A stretch of 64,000 nt of DNA from JANXZS01 sp963797255. GTDB lineage: Bacteria > Acidobacteriota > Terriglobia > Terriglobales > Acidobacteriaceae. Of this stretch, positions 24,944 to 34,256 are shown piece after piece. The notes below the pieces were generated by a model. That model did no database searches. It was not told where the DNA came from and was given only the letters and a program-made list of their open reading frames with translations. Location of the stretch: assembly GCA_963797255.1 (NCBI GenBank), contig CAWCOV010000030.1, forward strand, positions 744,001-808,000. The letters run 5' to 3'. How positions within the stretch are numbered: the stretch's first letter is position 1; every line of letters begins with the position of its first letter. A program made the position numbers and the translations under genes.

Positions 24944-25554
24944 TAGCGGCGGACCTCCGCAGGACTATCCGACGCCAGGTAGGCGCGCGTCAAATCCGCA
25001 TGTCCCGCCAGCGTTTCCCGCGGCTGGCCATCCACCAGGAAGCGCACTTGCGTGATCTGCGGCAGATTCGAATGCAAAGTCCCGATAATGGAGAGCAGCG
25101 TAAGCGTCTCCGCCTGGATCCCCGAGGGATGAGCCTCTACGAATGCGCCACTCAGGTTGACGATTGCCATTTGCCCATCCGCGTTGCTCTTTTGCCCGGG
25201 TAGAGGCATCAGGAAAACTTCCTCAGCTCCGGCACTGCTAGAAATGTGGTGGGTGGATTGCGGCTCGGCATAGCCCGCAAGCAGCCTCTGGAGAAGGATG
25301 CGCGCGCGCGCCCCGGCGTCCTTAGGCAACGCGATTTGTTGCTCAATCGGGGCGATGGAGCCGTCGGCATCGTTCGCCACCAGCATCGTTATCGTTTCCG
25401 CTGGAGCTATGGCAGGCGCATTCAAGGGCATCACGTCGGCAGCTGCGAGCAGACGATCATGTGCGCGTTCTCTCAGCCGGATGAGCACAATCGACATGAT
25501 TAGTGCTGCTGCCAGCAATGTCCAGAAGATGATTTTCTGATAGCGAGGAATCAA
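24943..25554 (-). CDS. membrane-anchored GerMN domain protein
   Basis: The product has an N-terminal membrane anchor (IIFWTLLAAALIMSIVLIRL) and a C-terminal GerMN domain (about 75-190: PKDAGARARILLQRLLAGY, VNLSGAFVEAHPSG, LTLLSIIGTLHSNLPQITQV, VRFLVDGQPRETLAGHADL). GerMN domains are periplasmic or spore-envelope modules of unclear function. I place the start at TTG 25554 because GGAGG lies 8 bases upstream, giving 203 residues that begin directly before the anchor; an ATG at 25581 would run into the amidase gene. The TTG overlaps the amidase stop (TTGA). It is followed by murI with a 1-bp overlap. Confidence 0.85.
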   Translation of the reverse strand: MIPRYQKIIFWTLLAAALIMSIVLIRLRERAHDRLLAAADVMPLNAPAIAPAETITMLVANDADGSIAPIEQQIALPKDAGARARILLQRLLAGYAEPQSTHHISSSAGAEEVFLMPLPGQKSNADGQMAIVNLSGAFVEAHPSGIQAETLTLLSIIGTLHSNLPQITQVRFLVDGQPRETLAGHADLTRAYLASDSPAEVRR

Positions 25555-26393
25555 GGCTGTTGCCTCCAGTCTTCCCGCCATTGCTGGATGGCCGCTGCGA
25601 TCGCTTCCACAATGCGCGTCTGGTAAGCCGCATTGGATAGGCTTGCCGTCGCGCCACCTTTTACCCCAGCCAGAGGAGCAATCTCTACCGCGACCGCCGG
25701 GCAGGCAAAGCTGTCCATGGGCTGAATGGACGTGCGTCCAAGGCTCACTGGAACCTCGGCATGGGCCATCGCCGAATTAATCTCCGACGACAAGCGAAGA
25801 CTCTGCGTGATGTACGCGGACTGGGCCGTTTGCCAAGGAAGAAATTTGGTAAGCGTGGTCGGCGCCAGCGAGGAAGTAAAGAGGTGCACGCCATTTCCCG
25901 TTGCCGTGGCATGCAGACTGATGCAGGCTGCGGCAACCGCATGATTTGCCGCCTGCGCCCGTTGCAGCGGGACTACGTTTGAGTCGGATTCGCGCGTCGT
26001 CAGCACAGGAATTCCGCGAGCCGTCAGCATGGAACGCAGGCGCACCGAAAGTGCCAGCACAATGTCCTTTTCCTGCAACTGCTCTTCCAGCCGCGCGCCT
26101 GAGTCGGTGCCTCCGTGGGCTGCATCCAGCACTACGGAAAAGTGCGGCTGCACCGCGGGTAAGGGTGGTGCTGAGGGAAAGGCCTTCGGCATGGGCGTGC
26201 TCGGTATCGTGGGCTTCGCCTGTGGCGGGTGGGCAGCCTGCTGACCAAGCGCCCCAGTGACCAGGCCAAAACCGCATACCGCGACCGCGAGCCCCAACTC
26301 GACTCCGAATGTCGCAAGTTTCCTGCCGCACGAATGGCTTCTATGCAGATGGGCCCCGGAACCCGTCAAAACGGCTACATCAGTCCAAGGCAT
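25551..26393 (-). CDS. N-acetylmuramoyl-L-alanine amidase (Amidase_3 type)
   Basis: An exported zinc amidase that cleaves the glycan-peptide bond of peptidoglycan. After a hydrophobic signal segment (LGLAVAVCGFGLVTGALGQ) and a proline-rich linker comes the catalytic domain, with zinc ligands expected in VVLDAAHGGTDSGARLEE, a Glu downstream, the His of CISLHATATG, and the catalytic Glu of AVAVEIAPLAG. The start is uncertain: an ATG at 26393 and a GTG at 26408 both lie inside the end of the DUF1015 gene, and an internal start nearer the signal is possible. The ATG choice gives 280 residues. It is part of the murI operon. Confidence 0.87.
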   Translation of the reverse strand: MPWTDVAVLTGSGAHLHRSHSCGRKLATFGVELGLAVAVCGFGLVTGALGQQAAHPPQAKPTIPSTPMPKAFPSAPPLPAVQPHFSVVLDAAHGGTDSGARLEEQLQEKDIVLALSVRLRSMLTARGIPVLTTRESDSNVVPLQRAQAANHAVAAACISLHATATGNGVHLFTSSLAPTTLTKFLPWQTAQSAYITQSLRLSSEINSAMAHAEVPVSLGRTSIQPMDSFACPAVAVEIAPLAGVKGGATASLSNAAYQTRIVEAIAAAIQQWREDWRQQP

Positions 26394-27717
26394 AAATCGC
26401 AAGCCCACTCAGCAGCTTGGGGAAGAAGTCGGTGGATTTTTGCGGCATCACGTCGCCGGCAAAGGCGATCTCGCGAAGCTGGTTCATCGATACCGGATTC
26501 ATCAGGAAAGCCACATTCGCTTCGCCCTTTGCCACTTGGTCCATCGCCTCGGCACCCTCGCGGATGTAGCGAAGATTGCGCTGCTCCAGAATTGCTTCCG
26601 GCGTAATCCCCAATAGCTTTTCCAAGATCAAGGAATGAAGCTGGACGACATCCAATTGCCGCTGGCGTTCAGAAACTCCACTCAGCGCTTTGGCGATCGC
26701 CTCGGGCTTGGCTTTTAGCAGGAAGTTGCCGTCCGCGGTTGCGGCCAGAAACGCGGTCCCGGTCTTTCCGGCAGACGTGAGTCGCGCTTGCAACAATTTT
26801 GGCTCGGTCTCCTCAAGCTTTTCGACGTCGAAATAAGGCTTCGCCTTCTCCTGCAGGCTCTGAACGGAAAATCCTTCCAGCCCGAACACAACGCGGTGTG
26901 TCGGCAGAATCACCAATCCTTCCGAATCCATGTTGACGAAGGTCATCATCACGGCGGCCTCGGGATACGGAGGCTGCGGCAGGGAATAGGAGTTGCGCTC
27001 GGTGCCGGGCGCGGCCGTGGCCGGAGCCTGCACCTTGGAGTAAGCAAGCGCAGTCTCATACCGATGGTGGCCGTCGGCAATGATGAGCTTCTTGTCCGCC
27101 ATCGCGCTTAACAGAATATTGATGGTGTTCGGATCGCTGACACGGGAAATCCGGTGCGAAACGCCGTATTCATCCGTCACCTCGGCTTCCGGCGATCCCG
27201 CTGCGCTAAACAGAATCTTTTCAGCCATTTGAGCCGGATCAGAATAAAGCATGAAGATCTGGCCAAAGTGGGCGTGCGTCGCCTTCAGCAGATTCATGCG
27301 GTCCGATTTCGGTTTAGAGAGCGTCTGCTCATGCCGAAAGACCACCTGCTGGCTGTAATCGTATAGTTCGCCCAACGCGATAAATCCGCGGCGCTCGACA
27401 ACCACCCCGTTGCTGCCCGGGACGGTGAAGCGCTGGGAGTAGGCGAAGACGGACGGTGCCTGATCCTGGGTCAAAACTCCGGAACCACGCCACTCAGCAA
27501 AATCCCTTGCCGCACGGCTGTAGACGTTTTCGCCCTCTGCTGTGTCAAACAATTCAGGCAGCCCCAGAATGATGCGGACAAGGTTGTAAGGACTGCGCTG
27601 GTAATAGGACTGCTGCATCGACGGAGTGATCTTGTCATATGGCTGGGTGACGACATCTTCCAGCCGGACAATTGCGGGATTGTAGCGTAACGCGCGAAAC
27701 GGATAGATGCGGGCCAT
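26380..27717 (-). CDS. DUF1015 family protein
   Basis: A 445-residue cytoplasmic protein of the DUF1015 family. Its biochemical role is unknown to me; members are often annotated as SerK-like kinases or simply uncharacterised. Family features are ARIYPFRALRYNP at the N-terminus, VVTQPYDKITPSMQ, SPYNLVRIILG, DGHHRYETALAYSK and the later MMTFVNMDSEGLVILPTHR. The start is ATG 27717 (MARIYPF), because the open frame upstream is not protein-like. Its stop overlaps the amidase start region. The central Asp-Gly-His-His motif is a candidate catalytic or phosphate site. Confidence 0.88.
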   Translation of the reverse strand: MARIYPFRALRYNPAIVRLEDVVTQPYDKITPSMQQSYYQRSPYNLVRIILGLPELFDTAEGENVYSRAARDFAEWRGSGVLTQDQAPSVFAYSQRFTVPGSNGVVVERRGFIALGELYDYSQQVVFRHEQTLSKPKSDRMNLLKATHAHFGQIFMLYSDPAQMAEKILFSAAGSPEAEVTDEYGVSHRISRVSDPNTINILLSAMADKKLIIADGHHRYETALAYSKVQAPATAAPGTERNSYSLPQPPYPEAAVMMTFVNMDSEGLVILPTHRVVFGLEGFSVQSLQEKAKPYFDVEKLEETEPKLLQARLTSAGKTGTAFLAATADGNFLLKAKPEAIAKALSGVSERQRQLDVVQLHSLILEKLLGITPEAILEQRNLRYIREGAEAMDQVAKGEANVAFLMNPVSMNQLREIAFAGDVMPQKSTDFFPKLLSGLAIYALD

Positions 27718-27974
27718 GCGAAGGGTCGAACTCCAAAAAGTTGGGCTGAAACTGGAAAAGGTTCTGTGCTGCAACAGGTTAAATGGCTCCAACGATTGTA
27801 ACGCAGCATCCGCTCCTCTTTTATTTCCGGTGTGTTACGGCCATGGAAGCGGAGCAAAAGTGAGGATTTTGGAGGAACAGCAAGTTGGTTTTCGTCCGCA
27901 TCGAACCAGAACGCCTCTAGCGGGCGAGACGTAAGAACGACGTGCTACCATTCGCCAACGAGGGCTCAGGATTT

Positions 27975-29141
27975 ATGGCGCGGTTTTCCCGGTTCACAGG
28001 CGCGAATCTCGAGAATGTTGCTCCGCCGGATCTAGCGAAAGGCTACGACCAGCCAGCTTGCCGAGACTCGAATGTCCGCAACAAAATTTGGGTTTCCGGG
28101 AGGAGACCGTATTCAAGGTCTGCCCGCCTGGTAAGTCTCGCCATCGCCATAGGCTTTGCGGTTGCAATTCCAGTCTTTGCACAGGATGACCAACTGAACA
28201 ATGTCCATGTCAATCCTCCGGCTCCTGCCACGCCGCCTCCGGGGAGCGCCCCTCCCGCGCAGCCTGCCCCCGCTGAGGGAAAGGGTGCATTGCGTGCCCG
28301 TCCGGGCGAAAGAATCCGCGTCGACGTCAACCTTGTTCTGGTTCCGATTACCGTAACCGATCCCTTGAACAGGCTAGTTACCGGCCTCGATAAGGAAGAT
28401 TTCTTCATCTACGACAACAACGCTTTGCAGAAGATAAAGACTTTCTCCTGCGACGATGCCCCAGTATCCATCGGAATCATTCTGGACCTTAGCGGCAGCA
28501 TGTCGAACAAGGTGGTTCGCGCCCGGGATTCAATCGTCGAGTTCATGAAGACCGCAAATCCGCAGGACGAATTCTTCGTGATTGGCTTTAACGACAGGCC
28601 GGAACTCATTGAAGACTTTACCGGATCTGCCGAAGACATTCAGGCCCGCCTCATGACCATCCACCCTGGTCACCGTACCGCGCTCCTCGACGCAATTTAC
28701 TTCGGTATGAGCAAAATGAAGCAGGCCAAGTATGAGCGGAAAGCCATCCTGGTGGTTAGCGATGGTGGCGACAATCGCAGTCGCTACACTGAAGGCGAAG
28801 TGCGTTCCCAAGTACGAGAAGGCGATGTGCAGATCTACTCCATCGGTATATTCGATCCATACGCTGCTACTACAGAAGAGAAACTGGGCCCTGGACTTCT
28901 GCAGGAGATCAGCGAAGAGACCGGCGGCAGGTTGTTCAAAGTTGACGATCTGGCGGACATGGCTGACATGGCGATTAAGATCAGCATCGAACTCAGGAAC
29001 GAGTATGTCATCGGCTACAACCCGATTGACGCCAAGAAGGACGGGAAGTGGCGTAAATTGAAGGTGAAGCTGGTGCCACCGCAAGGCTTGCCCCCGCTTA
29101 CCGTCCATGCCCGAACCGGATACTATGCACCTCTGCAGTAA
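27975..29141 (+). CDS. exported VWA domain protein, acidobacterial type (first of pair)
   Basis: About 388 residues with a hydrophobic export segment (LVSLAIAIGFAVAIPVFA), a proline-rich stretch, an all-beta region (VDVNLVLVPITVTDPLNRLVTGL ... KEDFFIYDN), and a von Willebrand A domain with a complete metal-binding site: DLSGSMS, the Thr in HRTALLDAI and VVSDGGDN. The C-terminus (RTGYYAPLQ) matches the acidobacterial VWFA-related family, which is expanded in Acidobacteriota. Partner unknown; the fold typically binds proteins or matrix outside the cell. The start is ambiguous: GTG 27942 or ATG 27975; I chose the ATG because GAGGG lies upstream. It overlaps the second VWA gene. Confidence 0.85.
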   Translation: MARFSRFTGANLENVAPPDLAKGYDQPACRDSNVRNKIWVSGRRPYSRSARLVSLAIAIGFAVAIPVFAQDDQLNNVHVNPPAPATPPPGSAPPAQPAPAEGKGALRARPGERIRVDVNLVLVPITVTDPLNRLVTGLDKEDFFIYDNNALQKIKTFSCDDAPVSIGIILDLSGSMSNKVVRARDSIVEFMKTANPQDEFFVIGFNDRPELIEDFTGSAEDIQARLMTIHPGHRTALLDAIYFGMSKMKQAKYERKAILVVSDGGDNRSRYTEGEVRSQVREGDVQIYSIGIFDPYAATTEEKLGPGLLQEISEETGGRLFKVDDLADMADMAIKISIELRNEYVIGYNPIDAKKDGKWRKLKVKLVPPQGLPPLTVHARTGYYAPLQ

Positions 29142-30252
29142 TCCATACTCAAGGCTAACGGGCCTGTTAATCGTCGCCACGCTGTGGGCACTGTCACCCA
29201 CAGCCGCGCTTGCTCAGGCCCCGGCCCCGCAGGCTCAGGCACCAGAGCAGCAAAAGCCCCTGACAGTGGATCGCGACCCCGTGCGATCGCCGGATGGAGA
29301 ATCTGCCCCGCCACCTGCTGTACCGGATTCCGGCACAAAGGGCGGCGACATTTCTCGCGGCAGCTCCGGCAAGTTCACCCTGCGACGCGATGTGGACGAA
29401 GTCATCCTCAACGCCACCGTTCTCGACGACAACAATCACCTGGTGAATACGCTTAACCTGGAAGACTTCACGGTGACTGAGGATGGCGTTCCGCAAAAGA
29501 TTGCCTCCTTCCTCCATGAAGATTCGCCCGTCTCGCTTGGACTGGTGGTGGACAACTCCGGCTCGATGCTGCACAAGCGCTCTGCGGTGAATAGTGCCGC
29601 CGTTGACCTGGTAAAGGCATCCAATCCCAAGGATGAAGCATTTGTCGTGAACTTCTCTGACGAGGCCTACATCGATCAGGACTTTACGTCGGATACGACA
29701 AAACTCCGGGAGGGTCTGGGGCACATCGACTCCAAGGGCGGAACCGCATTGTACGACGCTGTCGTGGCCTCGGCCGATCAGTTGGCGAAGTATGGGACGC
29801 GCCCCAAGCAGGTGCTGGTGATCATCACGGATGGGGAAGATAACGCCTCAACGCTGAACCTGGAGCAGACAATCCGCCGTATCCAGGAACTACAGGGACC
29901 GACCGTTTACTCGATTGGTCTTTTGTTCGGAGATGAACACGATGGCCGCGAGAATCGCCGCGCCAAGCGCGCCCTGCAATTGCTCTCGAATGAGACAGGC
30001 GGCATCGCTTTTTTCCCCAAATCCCTGAACCAGGTGGATGAGATTGCCGCCGAAGTGGCAAAGGATATTCGGAATCAATATTCGCTCGGGTACCACTCCA
30101 GCAAGCCCGTCAGCCAGGGTGGATATCGGCTTGTGCACGTCGAGGCGAAATCCAAAGGCATGGGAAAGCTGACCGTCCGCACCCGTACCGGCTATTTCCC
30201 CCGAACTCAGAAAGAGACAGCCGCAAAAACTGCGGGCGGCAAGACGCAATAA
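29125..30252 (+). CDS. exported VWA domain protein, acidobacterial type (second of pair)
   Basis: About 375 residues, a divergent copy of the preceding gene. It has a signal peptide (LLIVATLWALSPTAALAQ), a Gln/Pro/Ala-rich linker, FTLRRDVDEVILNATVLDDN, and a VWA domain with an intact metal site (VVDNSGSM, GGTALYDAV, IITDGEDN). It ends in LTVRTRTGYFPRTQ. Start ATG 29125 overlaps the end of the first gene by 17 bp, and an ATG at 29107 is an alternative. The two are clearly co-transcribed and probably act together at the cell surface; the substrate is unknown. Confidence 0.87.
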   Translation: MHLCSNPYSRLTGLLIVATLWALSPTAALAQAPAPQAQAPEQQKPLTVDRDPVRSPDGESAPPPAVPDSGTKGGDISRGSSGKFTLRRDVDEVILNATVLDDNNHLVNTLNLEDFTVTEDGVPQKIASFLHEDSPVSLGLVVDNSGSMLHKRSAVNSAAVDLVKASNPKDEAFVVNFSDEAYIDQDFTSDTTKLREGLGHIDSKGGTALYDAVVASADQLAKYGTRPKQVLVIITDGEDNASTLNLEQTIRRIQELQGPTVYSIGLLFGDEHDGRENRRAKRALQLLSNETGGIAFFPKSLNQVDEIAAEVAKDIRNQYSLGYHSSKPVSQGGYRLVHVEAKSKGMGKLTVRTRTGYFPRTQKETAAKTAGGKTQ

Positions 30253-30303
30253 CGTAAGTGTTCCGCTCGCGCTCCTGCGCGCCGAGGAAGGCTTTTCGCG
30301 ACG

Positions 30304-31266
30304 ATGAATCCTGCAACTTCTCCCACTTCGACTGGCAGCCTTTTACGCGTCGCCGAGGACATAATTGACCTTGTGGGGCAGACTCCTATGCTGCACCTCC
30401 GGCGAATCGCAGGGCCGTCCGTTGCCGCCGTGTACGCCAAACTGGAATCTCTTAATCCCGGCGGCAGCGTCAAGGACCGCGCTGCCCTCGGCATGATTCT
30501 CGACGCCGAGCGGCGAGGATTGTTGAAAGCTGGCGCGACCATTATCGAAGCCACTGCGGGAAACACCGGCGTCGGCCTGGCACTGGTCGGCGTAAACAAG
30601 GGATACAACGTGGTGCTGTTTGTGCCGGAGGGATTCGCGGAAGAGAAGTGCATCCTGATGCGCGGCTTCGGCGCAACCGTGGAGCGCACGCCCGAGTCAG
30701 AAGGCATGGCCGGTGCAATTCGTCGCGCCAAGGCAGCAGCAGGCGAAATCCCTGATTCGTTCATCGCACTGCAGTTTCAAAACGCAGCCAATCCCGATTA
30801 CCACCACGACACAACCGCCGTCGAGCTATGGGAGCAGATGGAAGGAAACATCGACGCGTTCGTTGCCGGAGTGGGCACCGGCGGAACCTTCTCCGGAGTT
30901 TCCCGTTTTCTCAAGGAACAGAATCCGAAGATTCTCACGGTAGCGGTCGAACCACAGGGATCGATTCTGCAGGGCGGCGAGCCCGGTCCGCACAAGGTTG
31001 AAGGCATCGGGGCTTCGTTCATTCCAGAAACATTTCAACGCGAGTATTGCGATGAAATCTTGCGCGTGATGGATGAGGACGCGTTCGATATGGTCAAGCG
31101 CCTCGCAGCGGAAGAAGGTGTGCTGGCTGGCTCCAGTTCTGGTGCAAATGTTTTTGCCGCGCTCGAAATCGCGCACAGGATGGGCCCCGGCAAGAGAGTC
31201 GCGACTGTGATTGCGGACTCGGCGGAACGATATCTTTCAAAGAGTATTTTTGAAGGCGGCCTCTAG
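30304..31266 (+). CDS. cystathionine beta-synthase / cysteine synthase family PLP enzyme
   Basis: A 320-residue fold-type II PLP enzyme. Family landmarks are the PLP lysine in NPGGSVKDRAALGM, the substrate loop EATAGNTGVGLALV, the phosphate cradle GVGTGGTFSG, KVEGIGASFIP, and GSSSGAN near the end. It joins a sulfur or homocysteine nucleophile to activated serine. It could be O-acetylserine sulfhydrylase (CysK) or cystathionine beta-synthase without a regulatory domain. The next gene is a cystathionine gamma-lyase/synthase, so I favour reverse transsulfuration (homocysteine to cysteine). The two genes are separated by 164 bp that contains a tandem repeat. Confidence 0.88.
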   Translation: MNPATSPTSTGSLLRVAEDIIDLVGQTPMLHLRRIAGPSVAAVYAKLESLNPGGSVKDRAALGMILDAERRGLLKAGATIIEATAGNTGVGLALVGVNKGYNVVLFVPEGFAEEKCILMRGFGATVERTPESEGMAGAIRRAKAAAGEIPDSFIALQFQNAANPDYHHDTTAVELWEQMEGNIDAFVAGVGTGGTFSGVSRFLKEQNPKILTVAVEPQGSILQGGEPGPHKVEGIGASFIPETFQREYCDEILRVMDEDAFDMVKRLAAEEGVLAGSSSGANVFAALEIAHRMGPGKRVATVIADSAERYLSKSIFEGGL

Positions 31267-31282
31267 AAATCGCACCTGCTGC

Positions 31283-31320
31283 ATGTTTCAACATTCTTGC
31301 GATGTTTCAACATTCTTGCG
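31283..31320. repeat. tandem 19-bp direct repeat
   Basis: ATGTTTCAACATTCTTGCG occurs twice, head to tail (31283-31301 and 31302-31320), without a mismatch. It lies 16 bp after the CBS/CysK stop and 110 bp before the gamma-lyase gene. It could be a recent slippage duplication or a paired operator; each unit also contains TGTTTCAACA, a near-palindrome (TGTT-TC-AACA). Confidence 0.8.
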
Positions 31321-31430
31321 CATCCGTGAGATCACGAGATCTGCACAACTTCATCGTAGAAAAGCTGATCGCCGCAAGAAGGGCGAGAGAACAGACAGCG
31401 GTTTCCAGCGCGCTCCTCGAAAGAAAATAA

Positions 31431-32588
31431 ATGACCACTGACAAGCAGACAGGTTTCTCCACTCGTGCGATTCACGCAGGGCAGGCGCCCGATCCACTCA
31501 CAGGCGCAGTCAACGTGCCCATCTATGCCACTTCCACTTACGCGCAGGAAGAGATTGGCAAGAACAAGGGCTACGAATACGCCCGTCTTACGAATCCCAC
31601 GCGAGATGCACTCGAGGAGAGCCTGCGTGTTCTGGAAGGTGGAACGAGCGCTCACTGTTTCGGCAGCGGTATGGCGGCAATCACCGCGCTCATTACCATG
31701 ATGCGCACAGGCGATCATGTGATCTGCGGATCGAACGTCTATGGCGGCGTTCCTCGGCTCTTCAATCAGATCGTTGCTAACTACGGCATTGAGTTCACCT
31801 ACGTGGACACGGCGGTCGCTGAGCAGGTTCGCAACGCTCTGCGTCCGAACACTCGACTGGTTCACATTGAAACGCCAACCAATCCACTCATGTCATTAAC
31901 AGACATTCGCGCCGTGGCAGACATCTGCCACGAGGCAGGTGTAGATCTCAGCGTTGACAACACTTTCATGTCGCCTTACTTTCAGCGGCCCATTGAATTT
32001 GGCGCTGACATCGTAATGCACTCCACAACAAAATTTCTCAATGGACACAGCGATGGTCTAGGCGGCGTTCTCGTCGGCACCAGGCCGGAGCACAAGGAAC
32101 GTTTCGCATTTGTACAGAAATGCACCGGCGGAATTCTGTCGCCGTTCGAGTCGTACCTCGTGCTGCGCGGAGTCAAGACCCTCGCACTTCGCATGCGTCA
32201 ACACGATGCGAATGGACGCGCAGTCGCGGCATATCTGGATGGTCACCCTAAAATCTCGAAAGTGTTTTATCCGGGGCTCCCATCGCATCCGCAATATCAA
32301 CTCGCCACAAGGCAGATGTCCGGCTTTGGCTCGCTCATTACATTTGAAACGGGGTCGTTTGAAAGTGCGAATGCGATTTTGCGGCGTCTGCGTATATGTA
32401 CGGTTGGCGAATCGCTCGGCGGTGTGGAGACATTGATATCGCACCCCGCAAGCATGACTCACGCGGCGATTGGACCGGAAGGACGCGCCGCAATCGGCAT
32501 CACAGATGGCATGTTGCGCATCTCCGTCGGAGTCGAAGATGTTGAAGATTTAATTGACGATTTAGATCAGGCAATAAAGGTTGTATAG
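31431..32588 (+). CDS. cystathionine gamma-lyase / gamma-synthase family PLP enzyme
   Basis: A 385-residue Cys/Met-metabolism PLP enzyme. It has TRAIHAGQAPDPLTGAVNVP at the N-terminus, YARLTNPTRDALE, the PLP-binding lysine in MHSTTKFLNGHSD, and the C-terminal TLISHPASMTHAAI and GMLRISVGVEDVEDL. It either cleaves cystathionine to cysteine (gamma-lyase) or forms it (gamma-synthase); sequence alone does not separate the two. With the preceding CBS-like gene, a lyase completing reverse transsulfuration is the more economical reading. The length is typical and all motifs are intact. Confidence 0.92.
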   Translation: MTTDKQTGFSTRAIHAGQAPDPLTGAVNVPIYATSTYAQEEIGKNKGYEYARLTNPTRDALEESLRVLEGGTSAHCFGSGMAAITALITMMRTGDHVICGSNVYGGVPRLFNQIVANYGIEFTYVDTAVAEQVRNALRPNTRLVHIETPTNPLMSLTDIRAVADICHEAGVDLSVDNTFMSPYFQRPIEFGADIVMHSTTKFLNGHSDGLGGVLVGTRPEHKERFAFVQKCTGGILSPFESYLVLRGVKTLALRMRQHDANGRAVAAYLDGHPKISKVFYPGLPSHPQYQLATRQMSGFGSLITFETGSFESANAILRRLRICTVGESLGGVETLISHPASMTHAAIGPEGRAAIGITDGMLRISVGVEDVEDLIDDLDQAIKVV

Positions 32589-32828
32589 AAAATTTTTCTA
32601 GTGCGCGTGCAATGGTTGCTTGTTGGCATGAATTCCTTTCCTGGTGGCAAAATTCTTTGCGTGATGCTGACGCCCAATGGTAACCACATCACAACTAAAA
32701 ATATCCTTTAACGTTCGTATACCCAGACGTTAGTTCGGCACGGTTGCCGGACTCACTGCTCACTCCTCGCAAACCGGATCACGAAGGCACCACCGGCCAA
32801 GCGAAGGATGCGCAGACAGGGTTAGAAC

Positions 32829-34256
32829 ATGCGAACGAAATCCCCCCTAGATCTAAAATCAAAATTCCAATTCAAGTTTTTAATGATCGCGCTCTTGCTG
32901 CTGATCCTTCCGGCATCTTCCTTCGCCGGAGTGTTCGTATCCATCACCATCGCACCGCCGCCACTCCCGGTGTACAGCCAGCCGCTATGCCCCGGACCGG
33001 GATACATCTGGACGCCTGGATATTGGGCCTATGGCGAGGACATCGGCTATTACTGGGTTCCCGGAACGTGGGTCATGGCTCCTTTCGTCGGCGGCCTCTG
33101 GACCCCCGGTTACTGGGGATGGGGCAACGGCATCTATCAATGGCATCCCGGGTATTGGGGCACTCAGGTTGGATTCTATGGAGGCGTCAACTACGGATAC
33201 GGTTACAGCGGACGTGGCTACGACGGCGGCTACTGGAGAGGTCGCGACTTTAACTACAACCGCTATGTGAACAACGTTGATCCCGTCCGAGTACACAACG
33301 TGTACGAGAGGACAGTCGTCAACAACATCAACATCACGCGTGTGAGCTATAACGGCGGACGCGGAGGCGTGACCGCGGCGCCAACCTCGCAGGAACAGAA
33401 TGCGTATCGCTCCAAGCGTGTAGATGCACTTCCAGTCCAACAGCGGCACGTTCAGGCTGCGGCTTCAAATCGCGACCTGTACGCATCCGTCAATCGTGGC
33501 AACCCCGCAATCGCAGCGACACCGCGCCCCGGAGCATTTACTGATCGAGGCGCGGTGCCCGCAAACCACGCGGCTCCTGTAAGCAATAACAACACGGCTC
33601 AGCCACTGCATAGCACACCGCAAAATAATGGACAGCCCGCAGTTGGACGTACTGACGCAGTCCACAATCAGCCGCCACGGAATGCCAATCCTGGTGGAAC
33701 AGGTACGACACCGTTAATCACTGCCCACCCGAACGATAACCATGCTCCCGCTGCTGCTACCGCGCGCACGCCGCAACCCGGGTACAACAACCAACAGCAA
33801 AGTCACCCGCAGTACAAGGTGGAAGGAAACAACAACGCTCGTCCACAAGCTAACGCGCCTCAGCAGCATCCGCAGAACGTGCAGCCGCAACAGCAGCCAC
33901 GAGTGGAAGCACCACAGAATACGCAGAACGCGCGTCCGGAACCTCAGCAGGCTCCTCAACCGCAGGCGCATAACAACGCTCCCCGCGCAACAGCAACAGC
34001 GCATGAGCGCTCCACCGCCACAGCCGCACCCACAGTCTGCGACCCCTCAGCAGCATATGAGCGCGCCGCCCCAGCAGCAGCCACAGGCGCACTACAATGC
34101 GCCTCCTCAACAACAGCAACATGGGAGTGCTCCACCGCAACAGCAACACATGAACGCTCCACCGCAACAGCAACACATGAACGCGCCGCAACAACAACAG
34201 CAGCACGCACAGCCTGCTCCGCAGCAACCGCACGGAAATGGACAGCCTCACGATAA
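32829..34256 (+). CDS. secreted YXWGXW-type repeat protein with frameshifted Gln/Pro-rich tail
   Basis: A signal peptide (FLMIALLLLILPASSFAG) is followed by a Tyr/Trp/Gly-rich segment with repeated PGYW/WxPG units (CPGPGYIWTPGYWAYG, YYWVPGTWV, LWTPGYWGWGNG, HPGYWGTQVG), then a long Asn/Gln/Pro/His-rich tail. Function unknown; such proteins are common in soil bacteria and probably associate with the outer envelope. From about 33984 the frame as written turns to Thr/Ala/Glu/Arg/Cys-rich sequence of a different character, whereas the +1 frame continues SAPPPQPHPQ, QQHMNAPPQQQ and so on, to a stop at 34275. One extra C in the CCCC run at 33981-33984 would explain this; the intended product would be about 481 residues. 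Confidence 0.85.
   Translation: MRTKSPLDLKSKFQFKFLMIALLLLILPASSFAGVFVSITIAPPPLPVYSQPLCPGPGYIWTPGYWAYGEDIGYYWVPGTWVMAPFVGGLWTPGYWGWGNGIYQWHPGYWGTQVGFYGGVNYGYGYSGRGYDGGYWRGRDFNYNRYVNNVDPVRVHNVYERTVVNNINITRVSYNGGRGGVTAAPTSQEQNAYRSKRVDALPVQQRHVQAAASNRDLYASVNRGNPAIAATPRPGAFTDRGAVPANHAAPVSNNNTAQPLHSTPQNNGQPAVGRTDAVHNQPPRNANPGGTGTTPLITAHPNDNHAPAAATARTPQPGYNNQQQSHPQYKVEGNNNARPQANAPQQHPQNVQPQQQPRVEAPQNTQNARPEPQQAPQPQAHNNAPRATATAHERSTATAAPTVCDPSAAYERAAPAAATGALQCASSTTATWECSTATATHERSTATATHERAATTTAARTACSAATARKWTASR

Noticed and set aside
31267..31430. Possible SAM or T-box leader before the gamma-lyase gene
   Set aside because: I could not find the conserved stems or T-box sequence of any known riboswitch class; only the tandem repeat is clear.
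32589..32828. Possible RNA gene in the gap before the YXWGXW protein
   Set aside because: No tRNA arms, no strong stem followed by a T tract and no conserved motif; probably only promoter sequence.
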